Shown here: positions 11,502 through 23,085 of the stretch, piece by piece
Layout: each line of letters begins with the position of its first letter
How positions within the stretch are numbered: position 1 is the first letter of the stretch
Assembly: GCA_047495785.1 (NCBI GenBank)
Contig: JBLDXI010000001.1
Span: 4,588,001 to 4,652,000, forward strand
From: Lepidodermella squamata
Taxonomy: Eukaryota; Gastrotricha
Length of the DNA: 64,000 bases
Reading direction: 5' to 3'
Notes under the pieces: generated by a model
What the model saw: only the letters and a program-made list of their open reading frames with translations
What the model was told of the DNA's origin: nothing
The model's database searches: none
Translations under genes and position numbers: made by a program

Positions 11502-11926
11502 CATTAATTTGGCCAGTCTCCGAACTGATGAACTAATTTCAGACAACGCAAACCCGGTTTCACATGTTCTTGCCTTATTTAAGCTATTATAGAAGTTAGA
11601 TCCACAGAACTCGAAAAAGTAGACATATGGTAGACAAAATGACATAACTCAGGCCTCACGTTAAAAAGATGTCCCGACGTGCTGCGATAAGTGATAAAAT
11701 TGCAAAATATTCACATGGCTCTTGTTGATTCGTCCGAGGCAATCTCAATAAAAGGTCCAATGACCTTAAAACCTTCTTCGCGAGATTGATTATTATTTCA
11801 GGTTTCCGGTTAATTAGCAAATAAGGGGCAAATTGATTAGTTTTATTGAAAAGTTATCCAGATAAATGACGTTACAAATTAGAAACAACGGAAAGGTAAA
11901 TTTTTGGCTGGTTTCGGTCCTTTCAG
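11502..11926. other. Intergenic, 3' regions of convergent genes
   Basis: Non-coding spacer between the polycystin-2 stop and the stop of the minus-strand peptide gene. No separate feature seen. Confidence 0.5.
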
Positions 11927-12277
11927 TCACTGGCAGTTGTTATTCATGAAGTCAATTCGATTTTCCGGCTCCTCTTGGATGCATTTGCGAATTCGACCCT
12001 GTGAGTAGTCCGAGATGTAGAATGGCTTTCAAATGAGTTGGCTATATCATATGCTTACCGTGCTGTCGCAAGTTTCTCGACAGTCTGATTGTGTTAAATC
12101 GTCCAGCGCTGTGATTGCCATGAGCTCCAGCGCGGCTAGTTCAGCGTCGCTTAGCTCACTGATAGCTTTGATGAGCCTGTCTTGCCCAGCAATGCTGTCT
12201 TTGATAGGCTGGGGCAGAGTTCTTGCCACCAAAGCCGCGGCGAGTGCTGCAGGGATCAATAAGGCTATAGTGCACAT
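11927..12277 (-). CDS. Secreted four-cysteine peptide S1
   Basis: Two exons: 12277-12059 and 11998-11927, phase-0 intron (GTAAGC...CACAG); 96 residues. A hydrophobic leader (MCTIALLIPAALAAALVART) precedes a predicted helix rich in Ala/Leu/Glu (LSDAELAALELMAITALDDL). The first cysteine pair, CRETC, closes exon 1, and exon 2 carries the second (KCIQEEPENR through MNNNC). Spacing is C-x3-C-x8-C-x15-C. It belongs to the superfamily also found at 12975, 50678, 53882, 24082, 34514, 39955, 42130 and 44419. I recognise no outside family. A TATA-like box lies about 40 bp upstream. Secreted, role unknown. Confidence 0.8.
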
Positions 12278-12315
12278 GGTTTCAATATTTTAGAGATGCA
12301 CAGCTCAGGTCAGCA

Positions 12316-12323
12316 TTATATAT
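12316..12323 (-). promoter_or_regulatory. TATA box of S1
   Basis: Minus strand reads AATATATAAT about 40 bp before the ATG at 12277. Confidence 0.5.
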
Positions 12324-12974
12324 TAGGCTACCTGTCTTGAACTGGGTTGCTTAAGATAATTCAATTTCTAGTTTTTACGAAAACAGTATACGAGAATAGC
12401 AGTTCTATATTCCGGTGAGCAGACGGTTCTTCACCCACTAACTGCGCTAGATAATACTGTTATTAAGTTAAAACTTTCAGGGACGTGCAAGCAGTGACAG
12501 GCTGGGGCCTTGAGGCACATTATTTATCGTCCTCCAAGCGATTGGTGTCTAGGATCTGGAAATGGACACCTTGCCTCAACTCGCACAGTCAAGATATCGG
12601 GCTAAAGGTGGGTGCATGAGAAATCGACTGATATCTTACCTTATAAGGAAAACTTGGTGCCGCCTAGGGTCGTTGAGCGCTGAGAAAACAGGCAGTGAAG
12701 TTTCGCAAACGATCCAACAGCTGAACAATGTTTCGGATTTTAATGGCTAATTATGTACCCAGTGCATCATCAGAACCAGATGTTTGAAAAGCTATTTGTA
12801 AGACCTTTTCGGGTGATATCGGAGTATGCGTCCTCTTTATCATAGAACAACTACTCAACTACTTTTAGCATTCATTCTAATTTATTTTCACTGGAATACG
12901 GACATTAAAGTAAATTAATATAAGATGATTAGATGAATGTAGCGTCATTCGTCCAAGCATTCGTCATGCAATGT
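12324..12974. other. Intergenic spacer between S1 and S2
   Basis: Nothing supported as a gene; it includes the promoter side of S1 and the 3' side of S2. Confidence 0.5.
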
Positions 12975-13330
12975 CTAGTTCGTAACTGCCTGAATACCGG
13001 AGTTACATCGTCTTTCGATATATCTTGAACGCTTTTCAGGAGATCTCTTGAGGCAGCGTCGAGTGTTCATCTGTAAATGCGGCGGGGGGTTAACAAGAAT
13101 TTGATTCGATTATTTGAACTTACTGCGTCTTTGCACCATGATTCGCACAATGTTTTAGTAACCTTGTCCAGCCCAGCAAAAGCTAATGCTTCGATTTCGG
13201 ATAGCTCGGCTTCGTTGAGAAATTCAAGGCCCTTGAGCATCCAATCTAACTCGGCGTCGAATCGATCCATCGGGGCTGTGAGACACGGAGCCATAATCAT
13301 AGCAATAAAAATAAAGAATTGAATATGCAT
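12975..13330 (-). CDS. Secreted four-cysteine peptide S2
   Basis: Two exons: 13330-13124 and 13070-12975, phase-0 intron (GTAAGT...TACAG); 100 residues. The leader is MHIQFFIFIAMIMAPCLTAP. The acidic helical segment (LNEAELSEIEALAFAGLDKV) aligns with the LSDAELAAL segment of S1. Exon 1 ends at CESWCKDA. Exon 2 (RRCLKRSPEKRSRY through ERRC) is strongly basic and supplies the second pair, giving C-x3-C-x8-C-x15-C. An ATATAAGG box sits about 40 bp upstream. It is tandem with S1 but well diverged, so the pair is old. Function unknown. Confidence 0.8.
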
Positions 13331-13365
13331 TTTCGGGAATCGATTGAATTTCGGTTACATTCCGT

Positions 13366-13374
13366 CCCTTATAT
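13366..13374 (-). promoter_or_regulatory. TATA-like box of S2
   Basis: Minus strand reads CAATATAAGGGAC about 40 bp before the ATG at 13330. Confidence 0.45.
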
Positions 13375-13944
13375 TGAGCATTGTCATGCACTGCTAACTC
13401 CCACTTCATAGACGACAGGATTTGTCACGCTGTAAATTTGTCGCAATGTAGCTCAGTTTGAAATAAATACTTGTCTGTAAATTATAACCTTCCAACGCAA
13501 TAGTTCAATATAGCCACGAGAGGACATGGGCGCTTTGAAGGTTTTAGGACTGTGGGTGCAAGTCTTTATATCGCAGACAATTAAATATCTGCCTCGGCGG
13601 GACGTTTCAGGTGTCTAGTTTCATTCAACAAAACATTATGAATCAAAGCTTTCCTACTATGTGTTGTCCTAGCAGCGTTTTTGCACCTATACAAAACAGC
13701 CAAACACTGTAATACGTAATTCGTTAATTGAGCGGCCCATAGTCCGATGTCCACGAGGCTTCATTTTGAGATATAAATCGTATAAATAATTTTATTTTCA
13801 AAAAGTTCAGCAAAACGTGTCACTGAGGCAAAACTAGGGGTTATCAACTACTGCGGATCGAATGGCACGGGCCAAATCGACCAATGTTGCATTGTTATCA
13901 GGACATGATAAATTGGAATTGTTCGTGCGTTTCTTGTATTCTGT
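13375..13944. other. Intergenic spacer
   Basis: No gene supported between S2 and the left end of the DNA transposon. Confidence 0.5.
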
Positions 13945-15691
13945 GTACCGTACTCCGGTACAATTTTGAACAGGTACTAATTTGAACACCACGCGCATCT
14001 CCCAAACTGTGAGGGTTGCGAACTTGCTGATTTTTCTGGGAATAGATCTCAATGAGTTATGTAGGTACGCAAACTTTCACCAACCCAGTCCTCACGGTTG
14101 ATTTTATAAAAAATCCCGAAAAAACCACGAAAATAGCAAACTTTGAAGCGTTGCCCTGCTTTTACGGAGGTAGCTACAGAGATGCGACAAGCGACAAAAA
14201 TGAAGTTTCTGATTAGTTAATGTTGCTCCCAAAAGCGCTCAAACTTCTATAGAGTGGTTATCGTGTGGCATGCATGCAAAGTTGAGAGGGTAGGCGGTAC
14301 AATTTTGAACAATTGTTGGTACAATTTTGAACAGCAGTACAATTTTGAACACCCATTTAGGAGGACTTTTCTGAATTTTAGCGCATGATAGAAACTTCTA
14401 ACTTTACTGTTCCAAGAAGCTAAAAAAAATTTTTGGGACAAGAGAACTTGAAAAATTGAACAAAAACAGAGCTTTGAAGTCATCTCCTAACGCCAAAGTG
14501 CTCTTTAGCGTATTAACTGCGAATGTGGGTTTCATGCATAATGTGGATTTATTTATTAAGAGCTGTAAAGTAAAACGTCGAATTTTAATCTTTCGAGAGC
14601 CGCTTCTTCTTAGCCGCAACTTCGGCGGCGATCCTAGCGGCCGCAGTCGAAATTCACTGTCGTGTCACTGTTTCCCCACTTGTATACGACTACTGGCGGC
14701 GCCGCATTTCCAGCCATGTCCCCGCCAAAAACCACAGTAACCATCGCCTTCTCAGAACCAGGCGCCATCTGCCTGACGTATTGGGCACCTCGACAAACCA
14801 AGACCTTCTATTTTGAGCCGAGGCCCAAAACAAAACCGCTCTCATCGAGATTTTTTATGTTTTTCGACGGAGTATCCGCAGGTATGGCTTCTTCAAGAAG
14901 CTTGAGCCAATCTTTAATGATTTCAGGTTTGCTGCGGTGGTACACGGCTTTGTTTGAAGGAGTTCTTAGGGACAAATTATTTCGCTCGACATAAGCATTA
15001 AACCAGTCATCACTCAATTTGGCGGATGCAATTTGAGAACCAATATCCATTATCTCGTCCTTAGTTAGTGGAATTGCCCAGCCTTGAGTAGCCCTAACGA
15101 GCCGTGTGATGTGCTGTTCTTCTTCTACTGACAAAGCTGTCGGATGACCAACGGTACCATCATGGGCCTGATGGACCCGATTGTGGAAGGTTCCAATCGA
15201 AATCCCCCATTTCTCGACGTGCTCGCGATAAACCATTCGAAACGACTTCATTCCAGATTTAACCATCATCACCGCTTCAGTCATGTCTTCGTCACTATAT
15301 AGCCTGGTTTTTTTCTTCGCCGTTCGAACCATTGGTGTAGCAAATTTGCAAGGATCGCAAAAAAATTCGCAGCAAGAGCGCCGATCATCGATTAAATAAA
15401 AATTTAAATTTGTTAGCGCGCAAATTTAGGTGGATTTTTATTTTTAATTTTGATGCTAAATTCTTAGTGTTCAAAATTGTACCTAGCTGTTCAAAATTGT
15501 ACTTTTGGGGTACCCCTTCCCGAATGCTAACGCAAGAGAATTTCGAAGATTTGAAAATACGGGGATGATCCTTGACCCAACCCCGATCAGGATACATCGA
15601 AAACCGCATGGAAAAAGCTTATTTAATGCGTACAGGGCAAATCGTAGTTTGCGTGGACGAGAGTGTTCAAAATTGTACCGGATTACGGTAC
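13945..15691. mobile_element. Pogo-like DNA transposon, 1.75 kb, inactive
   Basis: The ends are inverted repeats of about 28 bp with one mismatch: left 13945-13972 (starting GTACCGTACTCCGGTAC) and right 15664-15691. The core motif GTACAATTTTGAAC recurs inside: two copies near 14295-14325 with a third near 14336, and two inverted copies near 15466-15502. Such subterminal repeats are typical transposase-binding clusters. The interior encodes the transposase remnant at 14640-15332 on the minus strand. TA lies within the termini, in keeping with Tc1/mariner/pogo TA targeting, but I could not fix the duplication exactly. Confidence 0.85.
14640..15332 (-). pseudogene. Pogo/jerky-like DDE transposase, interrupted
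   Basis: The open frame from 15332 to 14808 encodes a basic N-terminus with a helix-turn-helix-like region (MVRTAKKKTRLYSDEDM onward), a second DNA-binding-like region and the start of the DDE catalytic domain with the first catalytic Asp in NLDESGF. An in-frame TAG stops it right after LGLGSK. The same frame then continues with recognisable DDE-domain residues (KVLVCRGAQYVRQMAPG, then VTVVFGGDMAGNAAPP) to a second stop near 14640. The remaining catalytic acidic residues are missing. This is a decayed copy unable to make a full transposase. Confidence 0.85.
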
Positions 15692-15772
15692 TTAATATTC
15701 AGTTCACGAAAATCTGATCTTCAGGAAGAAGTTGATAGGAATCCAATAGATTCACCAGGCGTGTTAGAAACT

Positions 15773-16292
15773 CTATATACGCTCGCATAGGCCACGAGTA
15801 CTGCTACCGCAAGATGATCGTCGAAGTTTACCGATGAAAAGCACAGCGCCTAAATAGCAAAGTAAGAATAATCTGAACTCAGAACATTTGTTTGTCTCAC
15901 AGTGTTGGTAGTTAATTGCTCCGCCGACCAATTCGAACTGTGAGTTGTTGAATGGCTGGCCGGTTATCCAAGAGTAATCATCCAGATTGGTTCGTTTTGC
16001 CCCGATAAAGGCTTGGGCGGAGGGAAGATTTATCACCCTCACAGCAGCGTCGTATGTCGCTTGATCCTTGATTACGGCCAACGATTTTGCGCGATCTTGG
16101 CAATACTTCGCCATTTCATCTCTCGTGCCTATTGTATTTGAGATCTCCAAGTCACCCAATGTCTGGAAATAATTGATTTTTATCGCGAGATTAGCCAATG
16201 GTGTGAGCCAAAACTTACAGCGCCAGAGCACAAGCCATTCTTCAAGAAGGTACAAACCGTATCCCCGAACCCACTTGTAGTAGCAAGAATGC
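15773..16292 (-). CDS. C-type lectin-like protein 2 (5' exon not found)
   Basis: Three exons are visible: 16292-16219, 16162-15901 and 15849-15773, phases closing to a TAG stop. They encode a single C-type lectin-like domain: an early Cys pair (TVCTFLKNGLC), the alpha-helical part (YCQDRAKSLAVIKDQATYDA), the characteristic strand AFIGAKRTNLDDYSWITGQP, then the conserved Cys of the last intron junction and the end SSCGSSTRGLCERI. The calcium-binding EPN/QPD triplet is not evident; QPF occupies the loop region, so sugar binding is uncertain. The first coding exon with a signal peptide should lie between 16293 and 16700, but I could not identify it. Confidence 0.7.
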
Positions 16293-16717
16293 CTGTAAAT
16301 ATCGGAGACAATTGATGAATTGATAGAAAAAGAAAGAGAAAGAGCTTCTACAACCTAGAACTAACAAGTGCCTTTGTCAGATACTTTGTGTCCCATAAGT
16401 AACGCAAACAAAGAAAATACACGGAAAAGGGTTCAGAAACTCAGAAACTCAGAAAAATGAGATACGAAGTCACATCACATGGCAAGAAAAATTCAAAAAA
16501 TCTCGAGAATAGTAATAAAGTATTTCGTTTGTTAATTAAAAAGTCCGGAGAAATTTGGTTCCAGAGAAAATTACCAAACCAGTTACCATCGGGGTTTTTC
16601 GAGTTTTCTCTCCGGTCAATTTTTGGTTTCTTCGGTTAAACCGAAGATGGAATAAATGATGGAATATTCTCTCGGTAGGTTTAATTAAATTTGATGAAGT
16701 TCCTAAAAGAAAGTTGC
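16293..16717. other. Spacer probably holding the first exon of lectin-like gene 2
   Basis: AT-rich stretch with no clear exon. The first exon of the gene at 15773-16292 must be here or be lost. Confidence 0.35.
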
Positions 16718-18348
16718 TCAATTTAAAATAGTAGCGCAACTACTGCATTTTTCACAAATGTCACGAAGCACGAACTCACATTCACCAACACCTGCTGGGT
16801 ACGTCCTTTGCCAAAAAGGCGAGTCGATTTTGACAACGCTATTATCAGCGTCCCACCTGAAATCAGCCACCAACCCAACGAACGCTGAAGCAGCCGCACC
16901 CTTAGAATTCACAATATTTAAAGCCGCATCGAAATCAGCCGGCGTGGAAAAAGTTGCGAGACGGCCGCCGTCCTTCTTACAAGCCTCTAACTGCAGGCCG
17001 AAGACGCCATCTTCGAGCGAGGAGAAGAAATACTTAGGAGGTGGGGCCAGGTCTTTCAAGCAGGCCGCGTGATTATCGGCGAATTTCGTCGAGTTAGCAA
17101 ATATTTTGACCTGATTTAAAGAATATGGGATAACTATTTTTCAAAAACTATTCATCTACTTACCACAGTTGAACCGGATGGACAGTTGTTGTAACAGTTC
17201 TTACTGGTTGAATTATCGCATTGAACAGCATTCTGAGGGAAAATTGAAGAAAATCATAAATAGAATCAGTATTTCTTTTACTTTACTTACCCATGATAAG
17301 CAGTTGGCTTTGTTGCGGTAAACACCAGTCGAAAATGCACTCGTTTCATCAGCGGCGCAGCCAGTGCTGCTGAGCCTACAGCCGGTAAATTCACGAGTGA
17401 CGGCATTGAAACATCGAATGTGAGGCTTCATAGAATCAGCAGCGTCGCCTGCAAAGAATTAAGGAATAAATATGTTGACTTTAGACTTTAGAAAGCCGAA
17501 AAGGCCCCGGTTTTTGGAGTCTAAACTAAAAACTCACGGCTAAAATTCCGAAGGCATGTGTCCAAACTTGAGTAAATCGCGGGAGATTTCGTCTAAAATC
17601 CCAAAAATTGAAGGAAAAATCACAATGAAAATCTAAAGAAATTATTACACCGCTTGGACACTGGAAATCGCTAGGAACACAGGTAATTAATTGTTGAGCT
17701 GCATCTACACAAGCGCTAAATTTTCGATTCTGAAAAGACAATTTTCATAAATAACTACAACAATTAGACGTCGAATTACGCACCGTGAAAGAGTTGTAGT
17801 CAATAGCACAAGCTGCAAGATTTGCAATAAATGGGAATGCTCCATTGTAAGATCCACCGACCTTGAAAATTGGAGACAGATAAAGGACAAATATTTAAAA
17901 TTAAACTTAAAAATGACAATAAAAAAGAATTAGTCAAGTTTTTGAATATTGATACTTACCATGATTTCATTTGTTTTCTCACAACCAGGATTGCCCGGCC
18001 GGCATGTCGCTGCGTAAGTGGCATATTTGTAACACAATCTAGCAGTCTGTTAACAAGAAATTTCCAAAAACACAATAGTAACGGAATTGGGAAATCATAC
18101 CGCTTTCATACAAGACGACCGATCCGCCACAGCGGTTCCAACCTGTAACATTGAAAAGCATGAGAGAAAAAGTGTTATCCAGTGTTGAGCCTCACCTGAT
18201 ATTCTCGCAATCGAGGGCAACCGTTAGGTAATTCGCGGCAATCGGCGAACGTGTCGTCGAATTGCGAGAAGCAACGAGCCCAATCGCCGCAATGCACTAC
18301 GCCGCTGGCAGCAATCAACGCAGCCATAACCGTGATTAGCAATTTCAT
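16718..18348 (-). CDS. C-type lectin-like protein 1 with Cys-rich N-terminal half
   Basis: Eight exons: 18348-18196, 18142-18101, 18046-17960, 17861-17784, 17729-17651, 17448-17291, 17232-17164 and 17110-16718, all with good splice sites; 352 residues. The leader MKLLITVMAALIAASGVVHC is a signal peptide. The first seven exons form a Cys-rich segment with roughly 20 cysteines, including repeated Cys-x-Cys-type spacings, that I do not recognise. The last exon is a C-type lectin-like domain: ACKKDGGRLATFSTPADFDA, the strand SAFVGLVADFRWD, the Trp-containing segment and the closing GECEFVLRDICEKC. Likely secreted. The long-form fold with no clear EPN/QPD motif makes calcium-dependent sugar binding unproven. 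Confidence 0.82.
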
Positions 18349-19749
18349 TACCTTAGATTGGTTAAAAAAACTAAAATTGTAGATAATGTGGTAGTCTTTA
18401 CAATTTATTTTTTAATTTTTCTTATTTTTTAAAAGCATTTTATTTATTTTTTACTTTGTTTAAAATATATTCAAAGCAATGAGGTTTGGCATAAATGAGA
18501 TTTTAGAGAAGAAGCAAAAGCTCCAAACTCGAAAAAAGCAATAGAAAACGCCATTCGGAAACGTGAGGAACCGGTTAAAATGGCATATTATGTCTTGTTC
18601 ATCGAAAGTCATTAAATAAACTGAAAAATAATCCATAAAATAAAATAAAATAAGAGATAAAAATGATAACGTTAAAAAAGGTCACGCATATAGGGCGTCA
18701 TCGGTGATCGCGTGCGGAAGTGAAGCATCTCTCGGTGATTGTTGTTGTTCTCACTAATCTTTGAGGCGCGAGCCATTTTTAAATAAAAATTAAATTTTTG
18801 CCCTGGTTTTGAGGGCGAAAAAGTATTTTATTTTTACGGTCAGTTATTTCATTAAAATGCCTGGTCACTTACCATGAAATTAAAATGTTGTATATAATAT
18901 CAAAATGCGTTAGGTTTTATCCAACTCCTAACTAGCTAATCACCGAATCGTACCGTTATATAGATCGGGATAGCAAATTAGACCCTAGCTTCTTGCTTCT
19001 TCATGACTTTCTATTGATGATAGAATCATGCAACTTTATACTCAACATCAGATGGAGTATAGAGAACAAACGTGCGGAGACCTGTCAAATAAAAAAAATG
19101 TCAGTTAAAATTGAGTAAAATATGTGTTGAGAAATAGTAGGATTGGACCACGTTAAAATGCGGCTGCTTATTGAAAGCGGTAATTGGTCAGCCAACTTCA
19201 GCAACAGGGTTCATGGTTGGAACAAATTTCACCGGATGTTTTCTCAATTTATCGACCAGAGAATACTTGATTACTATTCTCATGATTTTTTTAACTTTTC
19301 TAAAAAATTTCTGGCCATGGTTTCATCTCTATAAAGATGAGATATGGCTCATGCCTATTCAACCGTGGCAATTTCGCAGGCGCAGTCGCTAGGTTATTTT
19401 CAAATTTTCGAAATGAAACCGTACGCTCATTTTTCAAATTGGATGCCACACAAGGGAAATCATGGCACAGTGAAACTCGAGGAGTCTTATGACATCAAAT
19501 GCGTTCAGGTTTCTTTTCGCTGTAGCCCTCTTGAAATGGACGTCAACTAATCCGACTTTCTCAACGAGGCTAACGATGTTAATATGTTGCATCATCATTT
19601 CTGCAAACGCGCTTCATATGAACGGCCAGATGTTTTATTTACTTTTATTGTCCTTGTTTCAAGATTCAAATTCAACACAGCTTAAACTCTTCATATCGTC
19701 TAACATCGATAAGTAGTATGAATCAGTCTGAACTACTTCGTGGAGCTGA
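18349..19749. other. Intergenic AT-rich region
   Basis: Promoter side of lectin-like gene 1 followed by about 1.3 kb with no supported gene. Several short open frames at 19143-19716 overlap each other and lack splice or family support. Confidence 0.5.
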
Positions 19750-20134
19750 TCAACTTTGAATACGCTCGCATAGGCCGGCCATGGTGGTATCAGCGCAAGA
19801 CGCTCGCTGAAGCGAGCCCGAAGATAGAACCACGCCTGGAAAAATTAATTGATTAAATCATCATAAGAAATTTGTTTTCCTTCCTAACAGTGATTTTCAA
19901 ATGTTGGATCGCCATTCAAAGTGAACAGCGTGCCGTTGAAGGGGTTGCCTGTTATCCAAGAATACGAGACCAAGTCCCTCCTTTTCCCACCAATGAACGC
20001 TCGTCTTCCCGGAACAAATTGTTTAGCAGCTTCGAATGTCGCTTGGTCTTTGATTGTGGCCAACGTTTTCGCCTTGCCAGCACAATAACCTTCCAGGAGT
20101 CCAGGAGCTGGGGTGTCGCGACAACCCAGCACCC
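19750..20134 (-). CDS. C-type lectin-like 3, partial or decaying
   Basis: Two exons: 20134-19889 and 19835-19750. The reading frame, intron position and phase match lectin-like gene 2. It keeps YCAGKAKTLATIKDQATFEA, the strand AFIGGKRRDLVSYSWITG and the ending TMAGLCERIQS. The exon that in gene 2 carries TVCTFLKNGLC is not visible, and the 5' part of the first exon (around GCRDTPAPG) does not match. No signal-peptide exon was found upstream, though a short ATG frame with MKFIAICIAIC occurs near 20300. Either the 5' exons have diverged beyond recognition or this is a remnant. Confidence 0.6.
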
Positions 20135-21339
20135 CTGTACTCGCACCCTGTTCGCTACTCTCCTCTGCCTATCACAAGCATGCACCACGGGATTTTGGTA
20201 CCAAAAGAAAGCTCACAAATTTCTGCATCGATCCGATTAGTATCTTTCTGGATTCTGAGGTCGGCAAATTGCGATGCAAATTGCGATGAATTTCATAGTG
20301 TAATCGGGTTAACAATCATGTCTGCGTACCTGGTTGGGAATGACGGAATCTTGATCCGTCGATGAAGCTAAAACAAGTGAGTTCTTGTTTCCCACTTATG
20401 ACCGATACGCTTGAACCATGCGCAACTTCGTTTATTAACCAAGGAATTTATCCATAATTAGGACATCGGGATAATACAATAAAGCATTATACCTACTGGT
20501 GTTTCAACCCTTTCATTATTCTGAATTTGTAAATGCACAGTAATTCGAATTTGACGATAATTGTTGATCGCCCGTTCGAGGAATACTACTTATTGATGTT
20601 CGCTATAGGAATTTCAACGAACGCACTGTTAATTGGCATGGTCAGTACGTGCTAGTTATTTTAATATAGTCTACCTGAGATTGAAATTTCGATTGGGAAT
20701 TACAGTGTTTTCTGATCATCTTATTTTGACCAAACAAAAATATTACTGTGTCCGTCATAGTCTCTTGACCTTTGTGTCGATTATTTTGAACTGGGAATTA
20801 AAAATGATGAAGCCATTGAAGTTTAATCAAACCGGTCGAAGTCGTCCTATCGGCCCAAACGTTGTACAGGCGAGATGCGTGTTTTTGTGCTTCGAAACAG
20901 CCGGGTGTAAAAAATCTGACTTGGCTGAATACTGATCAAAATGCTGATTATTGAAAACTGGTTTTAACTGATTTCTTTCCTCGGAATAATAAATGGAGAT
21001 TTTCAGGGACTGTTAGGGGAGAGACTTAGAACATATGAAAATTCAATGTTGAGAGCCTGATGCTGAAATTGCCGTAGTTCGATTCCCCATGCCTGCTGGA
21101 GACATTGCCATTTTGCTTGAGTTTTGGTTTTGCTGAAAATGGTGATGCGATCCACCGGAAATTTTTCTTCAAGCCGTTTATTGGATCTTTAAGATTGAAC
21201 AGTAGATAAAAATCATTCATCGTTAATGAATATTGCCGTGTTTAATATTATACAGGAGGAATCAACCCACTGTTTCTTCCTGGCTAGGAACTGAGTATCT
21301 TCAAAAAGCTACTTATTTAGCATATGCAGCCAATGATTT
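20135..21339. other. Intergenic spacer
   Basis: Possible 5' remains of lectin-like 3 near 20260-20310; otherwise no supported gene. The short frames at 20633-20935 and 21026-21220 have no corroborating features. Confidence 0.45.
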
Positions 21340-22130
21340 TCAAGTTAACAAGCGAGCGACTGTGAAGAAAGTAATGAGAGAAGTGGCGCATAGGCTGTGT
21401 GAGATTGATCCAAATCGGCCGATAGCATCGTCTGGCGTATTCTCATCCGCCTCGTCCATCTCCTGCTGGCCAACCCCAGGACCCACAATGTCCGCTGCAC
21501 TATCGTTTTGCTCGTTCGACGTAATTTTGCCCTTATTGATAGTGCTGTCGTCCCCCCTTACGCGTTCTAGTCTTTCTTGGCGATCGAGGATATCCAATTC
21601 TCGCTAAAAATTCTACTTTAGAAATACGCACTTCATGTCATTGCAAATTAACTAACCTTGCTATTCATCTTCCGTGCTTTGTCCTCCCATTGCCGTTGTA
21701 GGATTTCACGCTGTAGCTGGTTGTTGTGCGCCGTTTCTTCCAGATTTTTATTAGCCTCGATGCTCATTTTTTGTAGCTGCGCGTCGTATTGCGCCTTCTC
21801 ACGCATGAGGTTACCATCATAAACTGCTTTCCATATTTCCAGTGCGACTGTAACGAAAATGATAAGCAGGGATATTAGAGCTCCATATAAGTAGGGTTCA
21901 TATTGCAGTGAGTCATAGTCGAGACTCTCCGTCGCATTGATGCTACTGCTCACATTGACCCGTTGTGAAATAGCGATAGCAGGCGGTTCAGTGCCGAGCC
22001 GAATTAGTGGACTCTCGCCAGAATGTTCGATTCGATTAATTGGCATAGCGCCTGCTGAGCGAAACTGCACGTTAAGCAGGGCAAACGACATTACCAAGCT
22101 GAAATAGCGCAGAAAATGATTCTTAGGCAT
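21340..22130 (-). CDS. Single-pass membrane protein with coiled-coil tail
   Basis: Two exons: 22130-21657 and 21603-21340, phase-0 GTTAGT...TTTTTAG intron; 245 residues. A signal peptide (YFSLVMSFALLNVQFRSAGA) is followed by about 80 residues of ectodomain with N-glycosylation sites (NVSSS, NATES), a transmembrane segment (LYGALISLLIIFVTVALEIW) and a highly charged coiled coil (MREKAQYDAQLQKMSIEANK onward) that crosses the intron. The last 25 residues become hydrophobic and may come from an unrecognised third intron rather than true coding sequence. I do not know the family. The layout suits a type I membrane protein that oligomerises through its cytosolic coil. Confidence 0.65.
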
Positions 22131-22600
22131 GGCTAGTTTTGAAAAAGATGACTCGTCAACAATAAATCGAATTCTTCATAACCTTTTTAATCAATCATTG
22201 CTTCAGCGAGGCTCTGATTTTGTTTAGGTGGATTTTTTATCTTTCGTTGTTTTTTCGTTTCCGATTTTCTGGGCCGCGGATTGGGATTTACTGTGAAAGT
22301 GAAACTTCATTTTTTGTCGATTCGTCATATCCTGTTCGAATATAGATGAGCTTGTACAATCGAAGATTTGGCTGCGATGCCCAAATATGGACACTATACA
22401 AGAAATAATACCTTATCTTAACTAATTTGGAAATCTGGTGAAGATTTTTACAAAAAAAAACCTTGAAGTTAACCTCAAAGGTGAAACTATAAATAGGTTA
22501 CATGAATCAGCGCTGCAGCCCGCGGCAGAGGTAGCCGAGCGATAGTGGCCGTTAAAATGATGCAGAAAACATGTAGCCATTGTATGATTCATGCGCAAAA
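22131..22600. other. Intergenic spacer before the ICK array
   Basis: No gene seen. The right border merges into the first ICK promoter. Confidence 0.5.
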
Positions 22601-22848
22601 AACAAACCGCCGGCCGCCGCTTGACCTTTTTTGTCACGTGGCAGCGCCGAAAAGCCAGCCAAGCCATTGTTTGCAAACCAAAATAGCCAATTTTACTCGC
22701 CCACGTTGCGTTTTAGTGGCGGCGAACTAGCTTTCGCGGTCAATTTCACAAGATATATAAATGGCAAGCCGCCGGGCGAACGGCATCATTTTCCTGCTCC
22801 AACTGTCAAGTCTATTCACCTTCCAATCAAGCTCCACTTCTGTTTGAA
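22601..22848 (+). promoter_or_regulatory. ICK-1 promoter with TATA box and shared upstream module
   Basis: TATATAAAT at 22754-22762 is about 90 bp before the ATG. Upstream, 22601-22700 carries a block (CCGGCCGCCGC, then CCATTGTTTGCAAACCAAAA) that recurs in related form before ICK-2 and ICK-3 (see those promoters), indicating a shared promoter. Confidence 0.65.
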
Positions 22849-23085
22849 ATGCCAATGAAACTCTCAGCCTCAGTTCTGGTCGTCATTTTCATGCTGATGC
22901 AAATATTCATGCTGCAACAAATTAATGGCAACCCTTCAATATGCATCAAGCAGAATGGCTCCTGCACTTCCTTCACCCAATGCTGCTCCCAGTTAGTTGA
23001 TATGCCTTAAAAGTATTCAGTATTTCATTTATTTCGATTTTCGATGTTATCCAGTGTCTGTGATGAACAGTTCAACTGCGACTGA
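22849..23085 (+). CDS. Inhibitor-cystine-knot (knottin) secreted peptide, ICK-1
   Basis: Two exons, 22849-22991 and 23055-23085; 57 residues. A Met/Leu-rich signal peptide is followed almost directly by the mature domain, with no obvious propeptide. The six cysteines have the framework C-x6-C-x5-CC-x3-C-x5-C, with one residue after the last Cys. This is the ICK spacing seen in many arthropod, nematode and mollusc knottins, including antimicrobial peptides, protease inhibitors and ion-channel toxins. The intron follows the CC pair, so exon 2 is just ten codons including the stop, too short for ordinary gene finding. Which function applies cannot be told from the framework. It is the most diverged of four tandem copies. 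Confidence 0.85.

Noticed and set aside
19143-19716. Cluster of overlapping plus-strand frames
   Set aside because: None has a leader, splice pair or similarity to other genes in the window; they overlap in different frames.
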